IMG/VR virus record: IMGVR_UViG_3300043548_000234
Coordinates: 1 to 35,653 of that record
Length of the DNA: 35,653 bases
Origin: a virus
Strand: one strand, 5' to 3'
The position numbers and the translations under genes are program-made. Under the pieces are notes generated by a model. The model was not told the DNA's origin. It made no database searches and saw only the letters and a program-made list of their open reading frames with translations. Shown here piece after piece: positions 1 through 6,173 of the stretch. How positions within the stretch are numbered: position 1 is the first letter of the stretch; the number at the start of each line of letters is the position of its first letter.

Positions 1-42
1 GCGTAGTGCGGCAATAAGGCCGCTTTTGTATCCTTCCGCCAT
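1..42 (-). CDS. Acidic repeat protein, N-terminal fragment (cut by window edge)
   Basis: These are the first 14 codons (MAEGYKSGL...) of the gene present in full at 34431-35462. The ATG at 40-42 overlaps the TAA of the upstream tail-hub gene as TAATG. The fragment exists only because the circular genome was opened here. It is not a separate gene. Confidence 0.9.
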   Translation of the reverse strand, partial: MAEGYKSGLIAALR

Positions 43-233
43 TACATCACTCCACCGAGCTCGCTCATCGCGTGGAAGCTCGCAAACAAGGTTGTGCCGC
101 CAAGGCAGCGGATGCGCATGCGCAACGCGCCGTAGTAACCGAGGCCGGTGACGCCGACCCAAATTTCGTATGTGTTGGAAGCGCTACCCCAGCGCGCCAG
201 GTTCCACTCTGCGTCGTCCCACTCCGCGCGCTC
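1..233. repeat. Terminal direct repeat, left copy
   Basis: These 233 bases recur at 35421-35653 in the same orientation. The only difference is position 107 (A here, C at 35527). The repeat runs through the junction of two structural genes and is not flanked by an intergenic end structure. It therefore looks like the overlap of a circular or circularly permuted assembly rather than an inserted terminal repeat. The unique genome length is then 35,420 bp. The mismatch changes a Cys codon to a Gly codon in the tail-hub protein. Confidence 0.95.
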
Positions 234-1628
234 TTCGCCGACAAACGACGGCGAGCCTGCAACGCTTTGAAATGAATACTGTGTATTGAGGCGCAGCTTT
301 AGCGATGGAGGCTGACGCGCTAGAAATACCGGGCGTACCATCGTGAACCGCTTGAGTTGTCCAGGCGTGCCGAAGGCGTTGAAGGCGGTTTGAATTTCGC
401 CCTCGACCGCTTCTCCGCCGGTGCCGTCAACGGCAACTTGATCAAGCTCGCCAACGAATGCTTTCGCGACGCGGTTGTCGTCAGTCGCGAAATACACCTC
501 GCCGTTGAGAAGCGCCGCAGCCACCATCGGGATGTCGGTAAACGTGCACCATGCGCCGGTGTTTACGTTCATCGCGTACTGAACAAACCGCCCACTGATC
601 TCTGGCGGCTTAATTACGAGCACGTCGCTGTCAGGGACGAGGAATAAGTCCCACTGCACATCGTCTCGATACTCGCCAATGACCGGCGATAGCAAAGACT
701 GAATTTTCTGCGACGGTCCCGGTTGAATCTCAGAGAACTGCCCGTTGACCAAGCGCGACATCGGCACAAGGCCGAGCTCGGAAAGCAGCATCACGTCGCC
801 GCCAAAGTTTGTGAAGAATCTGCCGTACTTCGGCACGGGGCCGACGTACCAGACGCCTTTCAGCCCGAACTTCGTCGGGTCCGACGGGTCGGTGCCTTGC
901 CACACGCCAATATCGCCCTGGCTGCCCACGACGACCAGGTAGTCGTCAATGCCGACGCCGGCGTCGAGCGTCCAGTTGACGAGGCCGCGGACATAGCCGC
1001 CGTTGCGCAAGATCGAGCCCATCGGGAACTCGGTTGCGGTGCCGGTGATCGCGTCCACGGTGTCGAGGTAGTAAACACTAGCGCTGTCCTTCACGGTGAA
1101 CCACACACGGTTCTTCCACACGGCGACGCTCGTCGGATCTGCAGGAAGCCCGGTAACGGTCTGCTGCGTCCACGTCGCGCCGTCATACGTCCAGTACCCG
1201 GCGCCAGGCGACACGGCGAGCAAATACATGCCCGAGGTCGTCGCAAACTGCGTCGTGTTCCACACGTCATCGTCGCTGCCCGTCGCGAGCTGCGAAACGG
1301 CAGGCGGGTCTGTGGTTACGTCCCAGATGTCGCCGGCAGACGCCGCAAATACTTTGTTGTTTGCCGGATCTGGCGCGTTGTAGGAGAAGATCGATACGAT
1401 CGGATCTTCGAGCGCAGCGGTGTGGTATCGCCAGCCTTTGCGCAGTTCGGAGCCCGTCTGCTTCGGAATGAAGTTGCGCATCACCAACGCGTCGGTGGGC
1501 GCCATGTTGCTGATAGGGTCGCGATAGTTAAGACCACCAACGGGCGCCGGTACCACAAACAGGTTAGACACCTGCGCGGCCGCGGAGCGCCGAGGCGCTT
1601 TCCACGTCTTGAGAGGTATTAGCGGCAT
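42..1628 (-). CDS. Tail-hub / DNA-stabilisation protein
   Basis: A 528-residue protein placed directly after a gp4-like adaptor gene in the head-tail joining block. The N-terminal part has a GGLNYRDPI segment followed by a stretch with MAPTDALVMRNF and RKGW. This pattern of a Gly-Gly-Leu turn, an A(L/V)xxxNF segment and a basic-Gly-Trp is common in podovirus tail-hub or packaged-DNA stabilisation proteins (P22 gp10 / T7 gp12 type). The rest is rich in short beta strands and aromatic residues, consistent with a propeller-like structural protein. The start overlaps the stop of the preceding gene by one base (TGATG), and the stop overlaps the next ATG, so translation is probably coupled. Near the C-terminus codon 105-107 is Cys here, but the right-end copy gives Gly. 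Assignment to a structural role is firm; the precise family is inference. Confidence 0.75.
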   Translation of the reverse strand: MPLIPLKTWKAPRRSAAAQVSNLFVVPAPVGGLNYRDPISNMAPTDALVMRNFIPKQTGSELRKGWRYHTAALEDPIVSIFSYNAPDPANNKVFAASAGDIWDVTTDPPAVSQLATGSDDDVWNTTQFATTSGMYLLAVSPGAGYWTYDGATWTQQTVTGLPADPTSVAVWKNRVWFTVKDSASVYYLDTVDAITGTATEFPMGSILRNGGYVRGLVNWTLDAGVGIDDYLVVVGSQGDIGVWQGTDPSDPTKFGLKGVWYVGPVPKYGRFFTNFGGDVMLLSELGLVPMSRLVNGQFSEIQPGPSQKIQSLLSPVIGEYRDDVQWDLFLVPDSDVLVIKPPEISGRFVQYAMNVNTGAWCTFTDIPMVAAALLNGEVYFATDDNRVAKAFVGELDQVAVDGTGGEAVEGEIQTAFNAFGTPGQLKRFTMVRPVFLARQPPSLKLRLNTQYSFQSVAGSPSFVGEERAEWDDAEWNLARWGSASNTYEIWVGVTGLGYYGALRMRIRCLGGTTLFASFHAMSELGGVM

Positions 1629-2383
1629 CAGCCGACGCCGCCGTACCCAGTGTCGGGCGTGTTAGTCAGCGGCTGGATGTACGGGTATCGATAGGCGCGC
1701 ACCATCGAAACGACACTCGCGCCCTTCTCATTTCCCTTCCGGTTTTCAAAGTTGACGTGGAAGTCGCGCATCGCCGCGCTCGAGTCGAGCCCCTTCATTT
1801 CAAGCCACTTCGCGCGAGCGAGCAGCGTGACGAGGTACGAGTCGAGCAGAATCACGTCACCGTTTTTGGTGGCGCGGTTCTTGTAGAGATCCGCGTTATC
1901 CTGGTCGCGCACCCATGCGACCGACTGGTAGTAAAACGAGAGGGTTTGGGCGGACGTGGGTGGCGACAGGATATAGAGCTTGTTCTCCCGCACCTGCCAA
2001 TAAAATGACAGCGTCGGGAGAGTTTGACGGATCAGCAGCTGCTGCCAAAACTGCGGCGAGATAGGCCCAATGGCGGGCCACTGCTCGGTGCTATTCCACT
2101 GCGTCTGATCAACGAATTCGTAGAAGTCTTCCGGCAGATCAAACGCACGCTCCGATTGCCCGGCAGACTCTGCCTCAATCGACATCGTGTGAACTTTCTG
2201 CAGCTCCTGCCAGTCGTTCATCGACAGCAGATCGATGCCGGCCAAGTTAACGGCCTGCACCATCTGCTGCACCGACGGATCGATAGAACCCGCCGGATCG
2301 GACGGGGTCGGATAGCTCACCAGCGCGGCGACGTTTTGGACAATCGCCGAAAGGGTGCTGTCGTTGACGATCTGGAAAGCCAT
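1628..2383 (-). CDS. gp4-like head-tail adaptor protein
   Basis: A 251-residue protein. The N-terminal half is helical, with an LAGIDLLSMNDWQEL segment (near residues 48-62). It is followed by a beta-rich part ending in FYYQSVAWV (about 149-157), then a helical segment LLDSYLVTLLARAKWLEMKG. The alternation of helices with a central FDLPEDFYEFVD strand region, and a length of about 250, matches the tail tubular A / gp4-like adaptor family that docks under the portal in podoviruses. It is directly followed by the tail-hub gene, as expected for connector genes. It starts with ATG at 2381-2383, preceded on the minus strand by an AAGGAGA ribosome binding site. Confidence 0.7.
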   Translation of the reverse strand: MAFQIVNDSTLSAIVQNVAALVSYPTPSDPAGSIDPSVQQMVQAVNLAGIDLLSMNDWQELQKVHTMSIEAESAGQSERAFDLPEDFYEFVDQTQWNSTEQWPAIGPISPQFWQQLLIRQTLPTLSFYWQVRENKLYILSPPTSAQTLSFYYQSVAWVRDQDNADLYKNRATKNGDVILLDSYLVTLLARAKWLEMKGLDSSAAMRDFHVNFENRKGNEKGASVVSMVRAYRYPYIQPLTNTPDTGYGGVG

Positions 2384-2392
2384 CCGGTCTCC

Positions 2393-3001
2393 TTACTCTT
2401 CGGTGCCGCCCTTCTTCTTCGCGCCCATCATTTTGGTGATGGCCTCGATCTGGGCCTGTAGCTCTTCAATCTTGCTATCACGCGCCTTCAGCTCTTCGTT
2501 CATTTTCTCGATCGGAGCGTTGCCCTTAGCGAGCTCAATGAACGCCTTTGCGGCGCGCTTGTCTTCCTGGAATCCAAAGAACTTTTGCCCGAGGTTGTCG
2601 TTAGCATCGGCCAGCTGCTCTACGGTGTGCAGGCCAAAGAATTTGTATTCTTCAACCTTCGACGGCGTCATCTTTGGCAGCGACGAGAGCGGCGTGCCCT
2701 CGACGGCGTTACCGGCGCCGGCCTTCCATTTCTCGTACTTGTCGGCAAACCGACGCGCGTCGATCGAATCGACCGGACGCTCGACGATGCTCAGCTTGTC
2801 GCCAGGCACCATGATTCGGATGTAGTCGGTTTCCTTGTAGATTGCGCGGCCTTCCTGCTGCGACAGCCCTGGCTGAAGCACAGGCTTGCGGAAGAACTGC
2901 ACAAAAAGCTTTGCGTCACTTGAGAACCGATCCTCATCAAGGCCCGGTGCATCAGCGATCGCATTCCAATCTGTTGGCGTCGTGGTGGCATTCACTAACA
3001 T
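2393..3001 (-). CDS. Virion-block protein with C-terminal coiled coil
   Basis: A 202-residue protein of unknown exact role. I chose the ATG at 2999-3001 because a good AAGGA site lies a few bases upstream; a longer reading from 3025 is possible. The N-terminal part is polar. The middle has VEEYKFFGLHTVEQLADAND, which reads like a short helical-hairpin segment. The last 50 residues are a charged heptad-like helix (MNEELKARDSKIEELQAQ...) ending in a lysine-rich tail. It lies between capsid-associated genes and the adaptor, separated from the former by a clear terminator. A head-completion or minor virion role is inference. Confidence 0.75.
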   Translation of the reverse strand: MLVNATTTPTDWNAIADAPGLDEDRFSSDAKLFVQFFRKPVLQPGLSQQEGRAIYKETDYIRIMVPGDKLSIVERPVDSIDARRFADKYEKWKAGAGNAVEGTPLSSLPKMTPSKVEEYKFFGLHTVEQLADANDNLGQKFFGFQEDKRAAKAFIELAKGNAPIEKMNEELKARDSKIEELQAQIEAITKMMGAKKKGGTEE

Positions 3002-3021
3002 GTGGTTTTCCTTTTTTGTGA

Positions 3022-3050
3022 TCAAAGAAAAGCGGGGCCGAAGCCCCGCT
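3022..3050 (-). terminator. Rho-independent terminator after the 62-residue gene
   Basis: On the minus strand an 8-bp perfect stem (AGCGGGGC pairing with GCCCCGCT) closes on a UUCG tetraloop and is followed by TTTTCTTT. This is a textbook intrinsic terminator. It lies a few bases past the stop of the 62-residue gene and just before the ribosome binding site of the next gene. It probably reduces transcription from the capsid genes into the tail genes. Confidence 0.85.
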
Positions 3051-3055
3051 CAGCA

Positions 3056-3244
3056 TTAAGCTACGTTTGTCTCGTACTTGAAGTCGGTGCCGGGCGCCCC
3101 GCCGATACGAGAGCCGCCGAGGCTCACGTTATCCGCGCCGCGCAAACCGATACCCTCAACAGCCGCCCCGGTGTCCTGCGACGCATTGGTGTCAACGACG
3201 GCCGGATTGTTGGCGTTCACTGCTGCGCTGTAAGTCGCTGCCAT
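3056..3244 (-). CDS. Small protein after the capsid gene (candidate head decoration)
   Basis: A 62-residue protein with a strong GGGAGAG ribosome binding site, starting MAATYSAAVNANNPAVVD. It is rich in Ala, Gly, Asn and Val, has no Cys, and has no membrane segment. Its position directly after the major capsid gene, and its isolation between two terminator hairpins, point to a highly expressed capsid-associated product such as a decoration or cement protein. No family is recognised, so this function is inferred from position only. Confidence 0.65.
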   Translation of the reverse strand: MAATYSAAVNANNPAVVDTNASQDTGAAVEGIGLRGADNVSLGGSRIGGAPGTDFKYETNVA

Positions 3245-3256
3245 ATTTACTCTCCC

Positions 3257-3299
3257 AAAAAAGCCTTACCGAGCGAGGGGTCACCCCACCCGGTAAGGC
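3257..3299 (-). terminator. Intrinsic terminator directly after the major capsid gene
   Basis: A perfect 9-bp inverted repeat (GCCTTACCG / CGGTAAGGC, plus positions 3263-3271 and 3291-3299) is followed on the minus strand by six T residues (3257-3262). An inner GGGG/CCCC stem strengthens it. A competing inverted repeat pairs 3277-3286 with 3302-3311, so two mutually exclusive folds are possible. The T tract runs straight into the ribosome binding site of the 62-residue gene, so read-through must occur for that gene to be expressed from the capsid transcript. Confidence 0.8.
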
Positions 3300-3323
3300 A
3301 AGGGTGACCCCACCACGAGGTCA

Positions 3324-4301
3324 TTAGTTCTGGATACGGCCCTGGAACTGAGCGCCCGAGCAAGTCATCGCGCCAGCCCACGCCAGGATCTGAACCTCGG
3401 CATCCTGGTTGATGGCATAGCGACGGTTCGGGCTCAAAGAAACCATGTTCCGGTCGCGATGCGGACGGAGGAACAGGTACTTCGTGTTGAGCATGAAGCC
3501 GGTGTTGGCCGGGCAGTACCCGCCAATACCGCCATCGAGGACGACATCCGCATCCATGAATTTCACGGTCGGGAAGCCAAGCGAGCCGGTGGCTGGATCG
3601 GTGAAGCGCTGCTGAGCCTGGAGCGAACCCATGTAGTACGACCAGTAGGTGTTGTCGAGAACGACAAGATCCGGCCGGTCAGAACCACGCACGAGCGAGG
3701 CCCAGAGGCTGTTCAACGCGCCCTGGATCGTCGAAGCCGACGGCGTCACGACAGCGGTCGAGAAGTCGTACAGCTTGGAGCGCCAGAAGGTCCAGGTAGC
3801 ACGGTCGATACCGCCGTACGTACCCGTGGTCGGGTCAGCAGGCACGGCGGCGTTGAGGCCGACGACTTCCTTACCGCCCGAGCCCGTGCCGTCGGAGTAG
3901 ACCGACTGAGCGAGCTTGTTCGCCATCGTCGACTCAGCCACGTTGATGCGAGCCTCGAGGAGGTCGATGAACGCCTCGCGGCCGCTGTTCTGCAGCTGCT
4001 CAAGGCCAGAGATCACGACCGGGCAAGCGAGCTGCTTGATGCTGAACTCGGCGGCCGAGATCACATCCTGCGCAGCGACCGGCAAAAGGTCGTAGCCCGA
4101 GTAGAACCCGGCGTTGCCGTTCTCAGCGAAAGACAGTTCCTGAAAGATGGACGAGCCACCGCCGAACGGCTTCACATTGCCGCGCTGGTTGAGCTTGGCA
4201 AGCAGAGCGTTGTTCTTGGTGACGTTGTCAGCGATCTGACGAGTACGCGACTGAATCGTAGTCGCAATGATGTCCGTAACGGACGTGTTTGCAAAAGCCA
4301 T
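3324..4301 (-). CDS. Major capsid protein
   Basis: A 325-residue protein that follows the scaffold gene, as is usual for the coat protein of tailed phages. I chose the ATG at 4299-4301, which has a GGGAG site upstream. The N-terminal helix (TSVTDIIATTIQSRTRQIADNV) is followed by a Gly-rich loop, a long helix (REAFIDLLEARINVAEST), a domain with DLVVLDNTYW, and a C-terminal strand region ending near QFQGRIQN. This layout, with a spine helix and a late beta-rich P-domain-like part, is that of HK97-fold coat proteins, and the length suits the family. It has its own promoter and structured leader upstream and a terminator downstream, consistent with high, separately set expression. Confidence 0.85.
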   Translation of the reverse strand: MAFANTSVTDIIATTIQSRTRQIADNVTKNNALLAKLNQRGNVKPFGGGSSIFQELSFAENGNAGFYSGYDLLPVAAQDVISAAEFSIKQLACPVVISGLEQLQNSGREAFIDLLEARINVAESTMANKLAQSVYSDGTGSGGKEVVGLNAAVPADPTTGTYGGIDRATWTFWRSKLYDFSTAVVTPSASTIQGALNSLWASLVRGSDRPDLVVLDNTYWSYYMGSLQAQQRFTDPATGSLGFPTVKFMDADVVLDGGIGGYCPANTGFMLNTKYLFLRPHRDRNMVSLSPNRRYAINQDAEVQILAWAGAMTCSGAQFQGRIQN

Positions 4302-4483
4302 GTATGAAACTCCCACAAGAAAAAATGATTGGGGCTCATGCCCCACCCGTTTTCGTGTGGCCTACGCGAACCTGTTCAGTCCGGTATGTCGTAGGTGGGC
4401 GCTTGCGCGCTCCTCGAGCTTCGGTGGCTGGCGGTGCTGTTGGCACACCGGGGACGTGCATTGTTGCGAATGCAACATCCCCG
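4302..4483 (-). ncRNA. Structured 5' leader of the capsid mRNA (candidate cis-acting RNA)
   Basis: This stretch between scaffold and capsid holds no gene. Taken as RNA from the predicted start near 4482, it begins with a nested hairpin. The outer stem CGGGGA/TCCCCG (4478-4483 with 4449-4454) and the inner stem TGCATT/AATGCA (4469-4474 with 4457-4462) are separated by a small internal loop. Further down, CCTACG/CGTAGG (4390-4395 with 4361-4366) can pair, and the leader ends in the terminator-like hairpin at 4330-4345. A 5'-terminal hairpin often stabilises mRNA. Whether the whole is a regulated element is inference. Confidence 0.5.
4319..4345 (-). terminator. Terminator-like hairpin just before the capsid ribosome binding site
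   Basis: On the minus strand a 6-bp stem TGGGGC/GCCCCA with an ATGA loop is followed, four bases later, by TTTTTT (4320-4325). It sits between the capsid promoter and the capsid start, about 10 bases before the GGGAG site. It could terminate scaffold read-through, act as an attenuator in the capsid leader, or modulate access to the ribosome binding site. Confidence 0.6.
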
Positions 4484-4488
4484 ATGCG

Positions 4489-4517
4489 TTTATACCATCA
4501 GCGTGAGTTGGCTGCAA
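4489..4517 (-). promoter_or_regulatory. Sigma70-type promoter for the capsid gene
   Basis: The minus strand reads TTGCAG (4512-4517), a 17-bp spacer, then TATAAA (4489-4494). Each hexamer is close to consensus and the spacing is optimal. It lies in the last codons of the scaffold gene and points at the capsid gene. The predicted start is near 4482, exactly where the leader hairpin begins. Confidence 0.6.
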
Positions 4518-5631
4518 TAGCCGCTTCGATTGCCGAGCGTACGTCTGCGGCGCCACCCTTCGGCGCCGAAAGGGTCGGGCCGCCCGAAACACTGACGGCA
4601 GCCGCCCTGGCCTTTTGCGCGGCGCCGGTCAGCTGCTGAGCGCCCTTCGCCTTTGCGCGCTGCTCCAGCACGGCACGCACTCGTGGGTTAACGAGGCACG
4701 CCTGCTTGTACGCGTCCTGCAGCGATAGCTCGCGGCCACGTCGCTCGGCTACCTCGAGAATGTCTGCCATTTCTTCGCGCACGTCGTTGCCAAACTCGGC
4801 GCGGTCAAGGAACTGCTGCACCTCGCTCGCCGCCTCCTGCTGAGCGCGCTGTTGCTGGGCGAGCTGGGCCTGCTGGAACTGCGACATAAACTGCTGCACG
4901 GGCGCAAGCTGCTGTTGCAGCACTTGCTGCACTTGGCTCTGTACCGGGTCCGCCTGCGGCACTTCTCCGGCGAGTGCGGCGTCAAGCGATTCGATAAAGT
5001 TCTGACCGAATCGGCCAACCCCGTACTGCTTAACCATCCCCGCAACAAGCTGCGCGAGCTCAGGCGCGGTACCCGTGCGCAGCTTGGCGGCAGTCGCCAT
5101 CAAGTTGTCGATCGCCTGCAGTGGATTGCTGCCCTCGGCCTTGATAAACATCTCGTAAGGGCGAATGACACCCTGCAGCTGCTCAGTGAAACGGCGAGCC
5201 TCGGCCGTTTCTTGGAGAGTCGTCTGCATCTCGCGCTCGCGGCGGGCTACCTCGGCGCGAACTTCGGGTGGCAGCTTGCTCCAGTGCTCACGCACGTCGG
5301 GGCGCCAGGAAGCCGGAGCGCGCTCCTGCGGGGCAGCCTTTGGCTCTGACTTCGGGCCAGGTTGTATGCCCTGCGCGGGCTCAGCGGCCGGCTCCGCCGC
5401 CGTTTCTGGCGCCACAGGCGGCTTGTCATCCTTTGACTTAAATCGGCCTTTGTCGTCTCGGCCGTCGGGTTTGGGAGCGTCTTTGAGCGGCTCCGACACG
5501 ACGCTCGGCTCGGCCGACATAGCCGGCTCGCTGACCGGCTCGTTAATCGGCTCAGGTGCCGGGGCGTCAACGGTATCGTCGGCGGGGACTGCGGCCTCTA
5601 AGGCGTCGCGGATCGTGGTGGGTTCTGTCAT
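4498..5631 (-). CDS. Capsid scaffolding protein
   Basis: A 377-residue protein immediately upstream of the capsid gene. Residues 1-100 are acidic, Pro/Glu/Ala-rich and disordered-looking. The middle (about 105-200) has WRPDVREHWSKLPPEV and a helical EVARREREMQTTLQETAEARR, a pattern common in phage scaffolds and related head-assembly proteins. Residues 225-270 are a Gln-rich helical stretch (many QQQ runs), and the C-terminus is a basic helical Ala-rich segment that may contact coat protein. The lack of cysteines, high charge and position all fit a scaffold. No protease domain is seen. It starts with ATG at 5629-5631, two bases after the stop of the upstream gene's reading frame, in a compact operon. 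Confidence 0.8.
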   Translation of the reverse strand: MTEPTTIRDALEAAVPADDTVDAPAPEPINEPVSEPAMSAEPSVVSEPLKDAPKPDGRDDKGRFKSKDDKPPVAPETAAEPAAEPAQGIQPGPKSEPKAAPQERAPASWRPDVREHWSKLPPEVRAEVARREREMQTTLQETAEARRFTEQLQGVIRPYEMFIKAEGSNPLQAIDNLMATAAKLRTGTAPELAQLVAGMVKQYGVGRFGQNFIESLDAALAGEVPQADPVQSQVQQVLQQQLAPVQQFMSQFQQAQLAQQQRAQQEAASEVQQFLDRAEFGNDVREEMADILEVAERRGRELSLQDAYKQACLVNPRVRAVLEQRAKAKGAQQLTGAAQKARAAAVSVSGGPTLSAPKGGAADVRSAIEAAIAANSR

Positions 5632-5634
5632 GGG

Positions 5635-5973
5635 TTACCTTCGGTTTTGTAGTCGTTCAATCGCGTCTTTGATGTCCTGTCGGCGGACTGATCCGCCGTG
5701 CTGCATATAGTGTTCGCGCGCGCGCTTGGCCTTGTCCCATTGCGACTTAAAATCGTCGGCCGTGGTCAAACCCATCTTGCGCATGTAGTCGCGGTGCTTT
5801 TTGCGGGTGCTAATGTCGGCGCCGTCAGTGGCGCGCAGCCCGTCGTAGTGCCGATCACCCCAAAGGCTGCCCAAGTGATTTGCGGCGTCCTTTTTGCGGC
5901 CCGACTGGTAGTTGGGGGTCAACTCGACTAGGTCTTTGACCTCGTCGTCCCAGATGTAGCGCTTGCGTGTCAT
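5635..5973 (-). CDS. Small conserved late protein between portal block and scaffold
   Basis: A 112-residue, strongly basic and polar protein starting MTRKRYIWDDEVKDLVEL. It has a hydrophilic middle (HYDGLRATDGADISTRKKHR) and a helical C-terminus (DDFKSQWDKAKRAREHYMQ). No catalytic motif or membrane segment is seen. Similar small proteins occur beside the scaffold gene in other podovirus head modules, but I cannot name a function. Its ribosome binding site is weak. Its start region is shared with a plus-strand promoter and gene pointing the opposite way. Confidence 0.75.
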   Translation of the reverse strand: MTRKRYIWDDEVKDLVELTPNYQSGRKKDAANHLGSLWGDRHYDGLRATDGADISTRKKHRDYMRKMGLTTADDFKSQWDKAKRAREHYMQHGGSVRRQDIKDAIERLQNRR

Positions 5974-5976
5974 TGT

Positions 5977-5985
5977 TGCTATAAT
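5977..5985 (+). promoter_or_regulatory. Extended -10 promoter inside the late operon, plus strand
   Basis: The sequence TGCTATAAT is a perfect extended -10 element (TGnTATAAT). No good -35 hexamer is visible at 16-18 bp, which extended -10 promoters do not strictly need. The predicted start is near 5992, so the transcript would begin almost at the AGGAGGT ribosome binding site (5992-5998) of the plus-strand small gene. Confidence 0.6.
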
Positions 5986-6002
5986 CTCAACAGGAGGTCT
6001 TT

Positions 6003-6173
6003 ATGGTTTACCGTTCAAAACTGACAAAGGCGCAGGAACAGGTGTTCTGGCATGAGCAAAGGAACTCACCAGGCATCGCTATAACTGCTCGCGATCGTCA
6101 GGCTGTGAAAGAAGGGAAGAAAGTGTCGGTACAGCAGCGATCGCCGGCAAAGCGACGCCCCCCGTCTTCTTGA
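6003..6173 (+). CDS. 56-residue protein encoded against the late operon (candidate moron)
   Basis: This plus-strand ORF starts with ATG four bases after a perfect AGGAGGT site and just downstream of an extended -10 promoter. The product is small and basic: MVYRSKLTKAQEQVFWHEQR, then a middle rich in Ala/Arg/Asp, and a C-terminus with AKRRPPSS. There is no membrane segment or known motif. Its last 95 bases overlap the 3' end of the 730-residue minus-strand gene. The 105-base gap between late genes that holds its promoter and start is the largest in this part of the operon. A gene with its own promoter opposing late transcription is what one expects of a lysogenically expressed moron. That role is inference; no function is assigned. 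Confidence 0.6.
   Translation: MVYRSKLTKAQEQVFWHEQRNSPGIAITARDRQAVKEGKKVSVQQRSPAKRRPPSS

Noticed and set aside
723-1622. 299-codon plus-strand frame antisense to the tail-hub gene
   Set aside because: It mirrors the codon pattern of the real minus-strand gene and has Arg/His/Val-rich composition without domains; a shadow of high-GC coding sequence.
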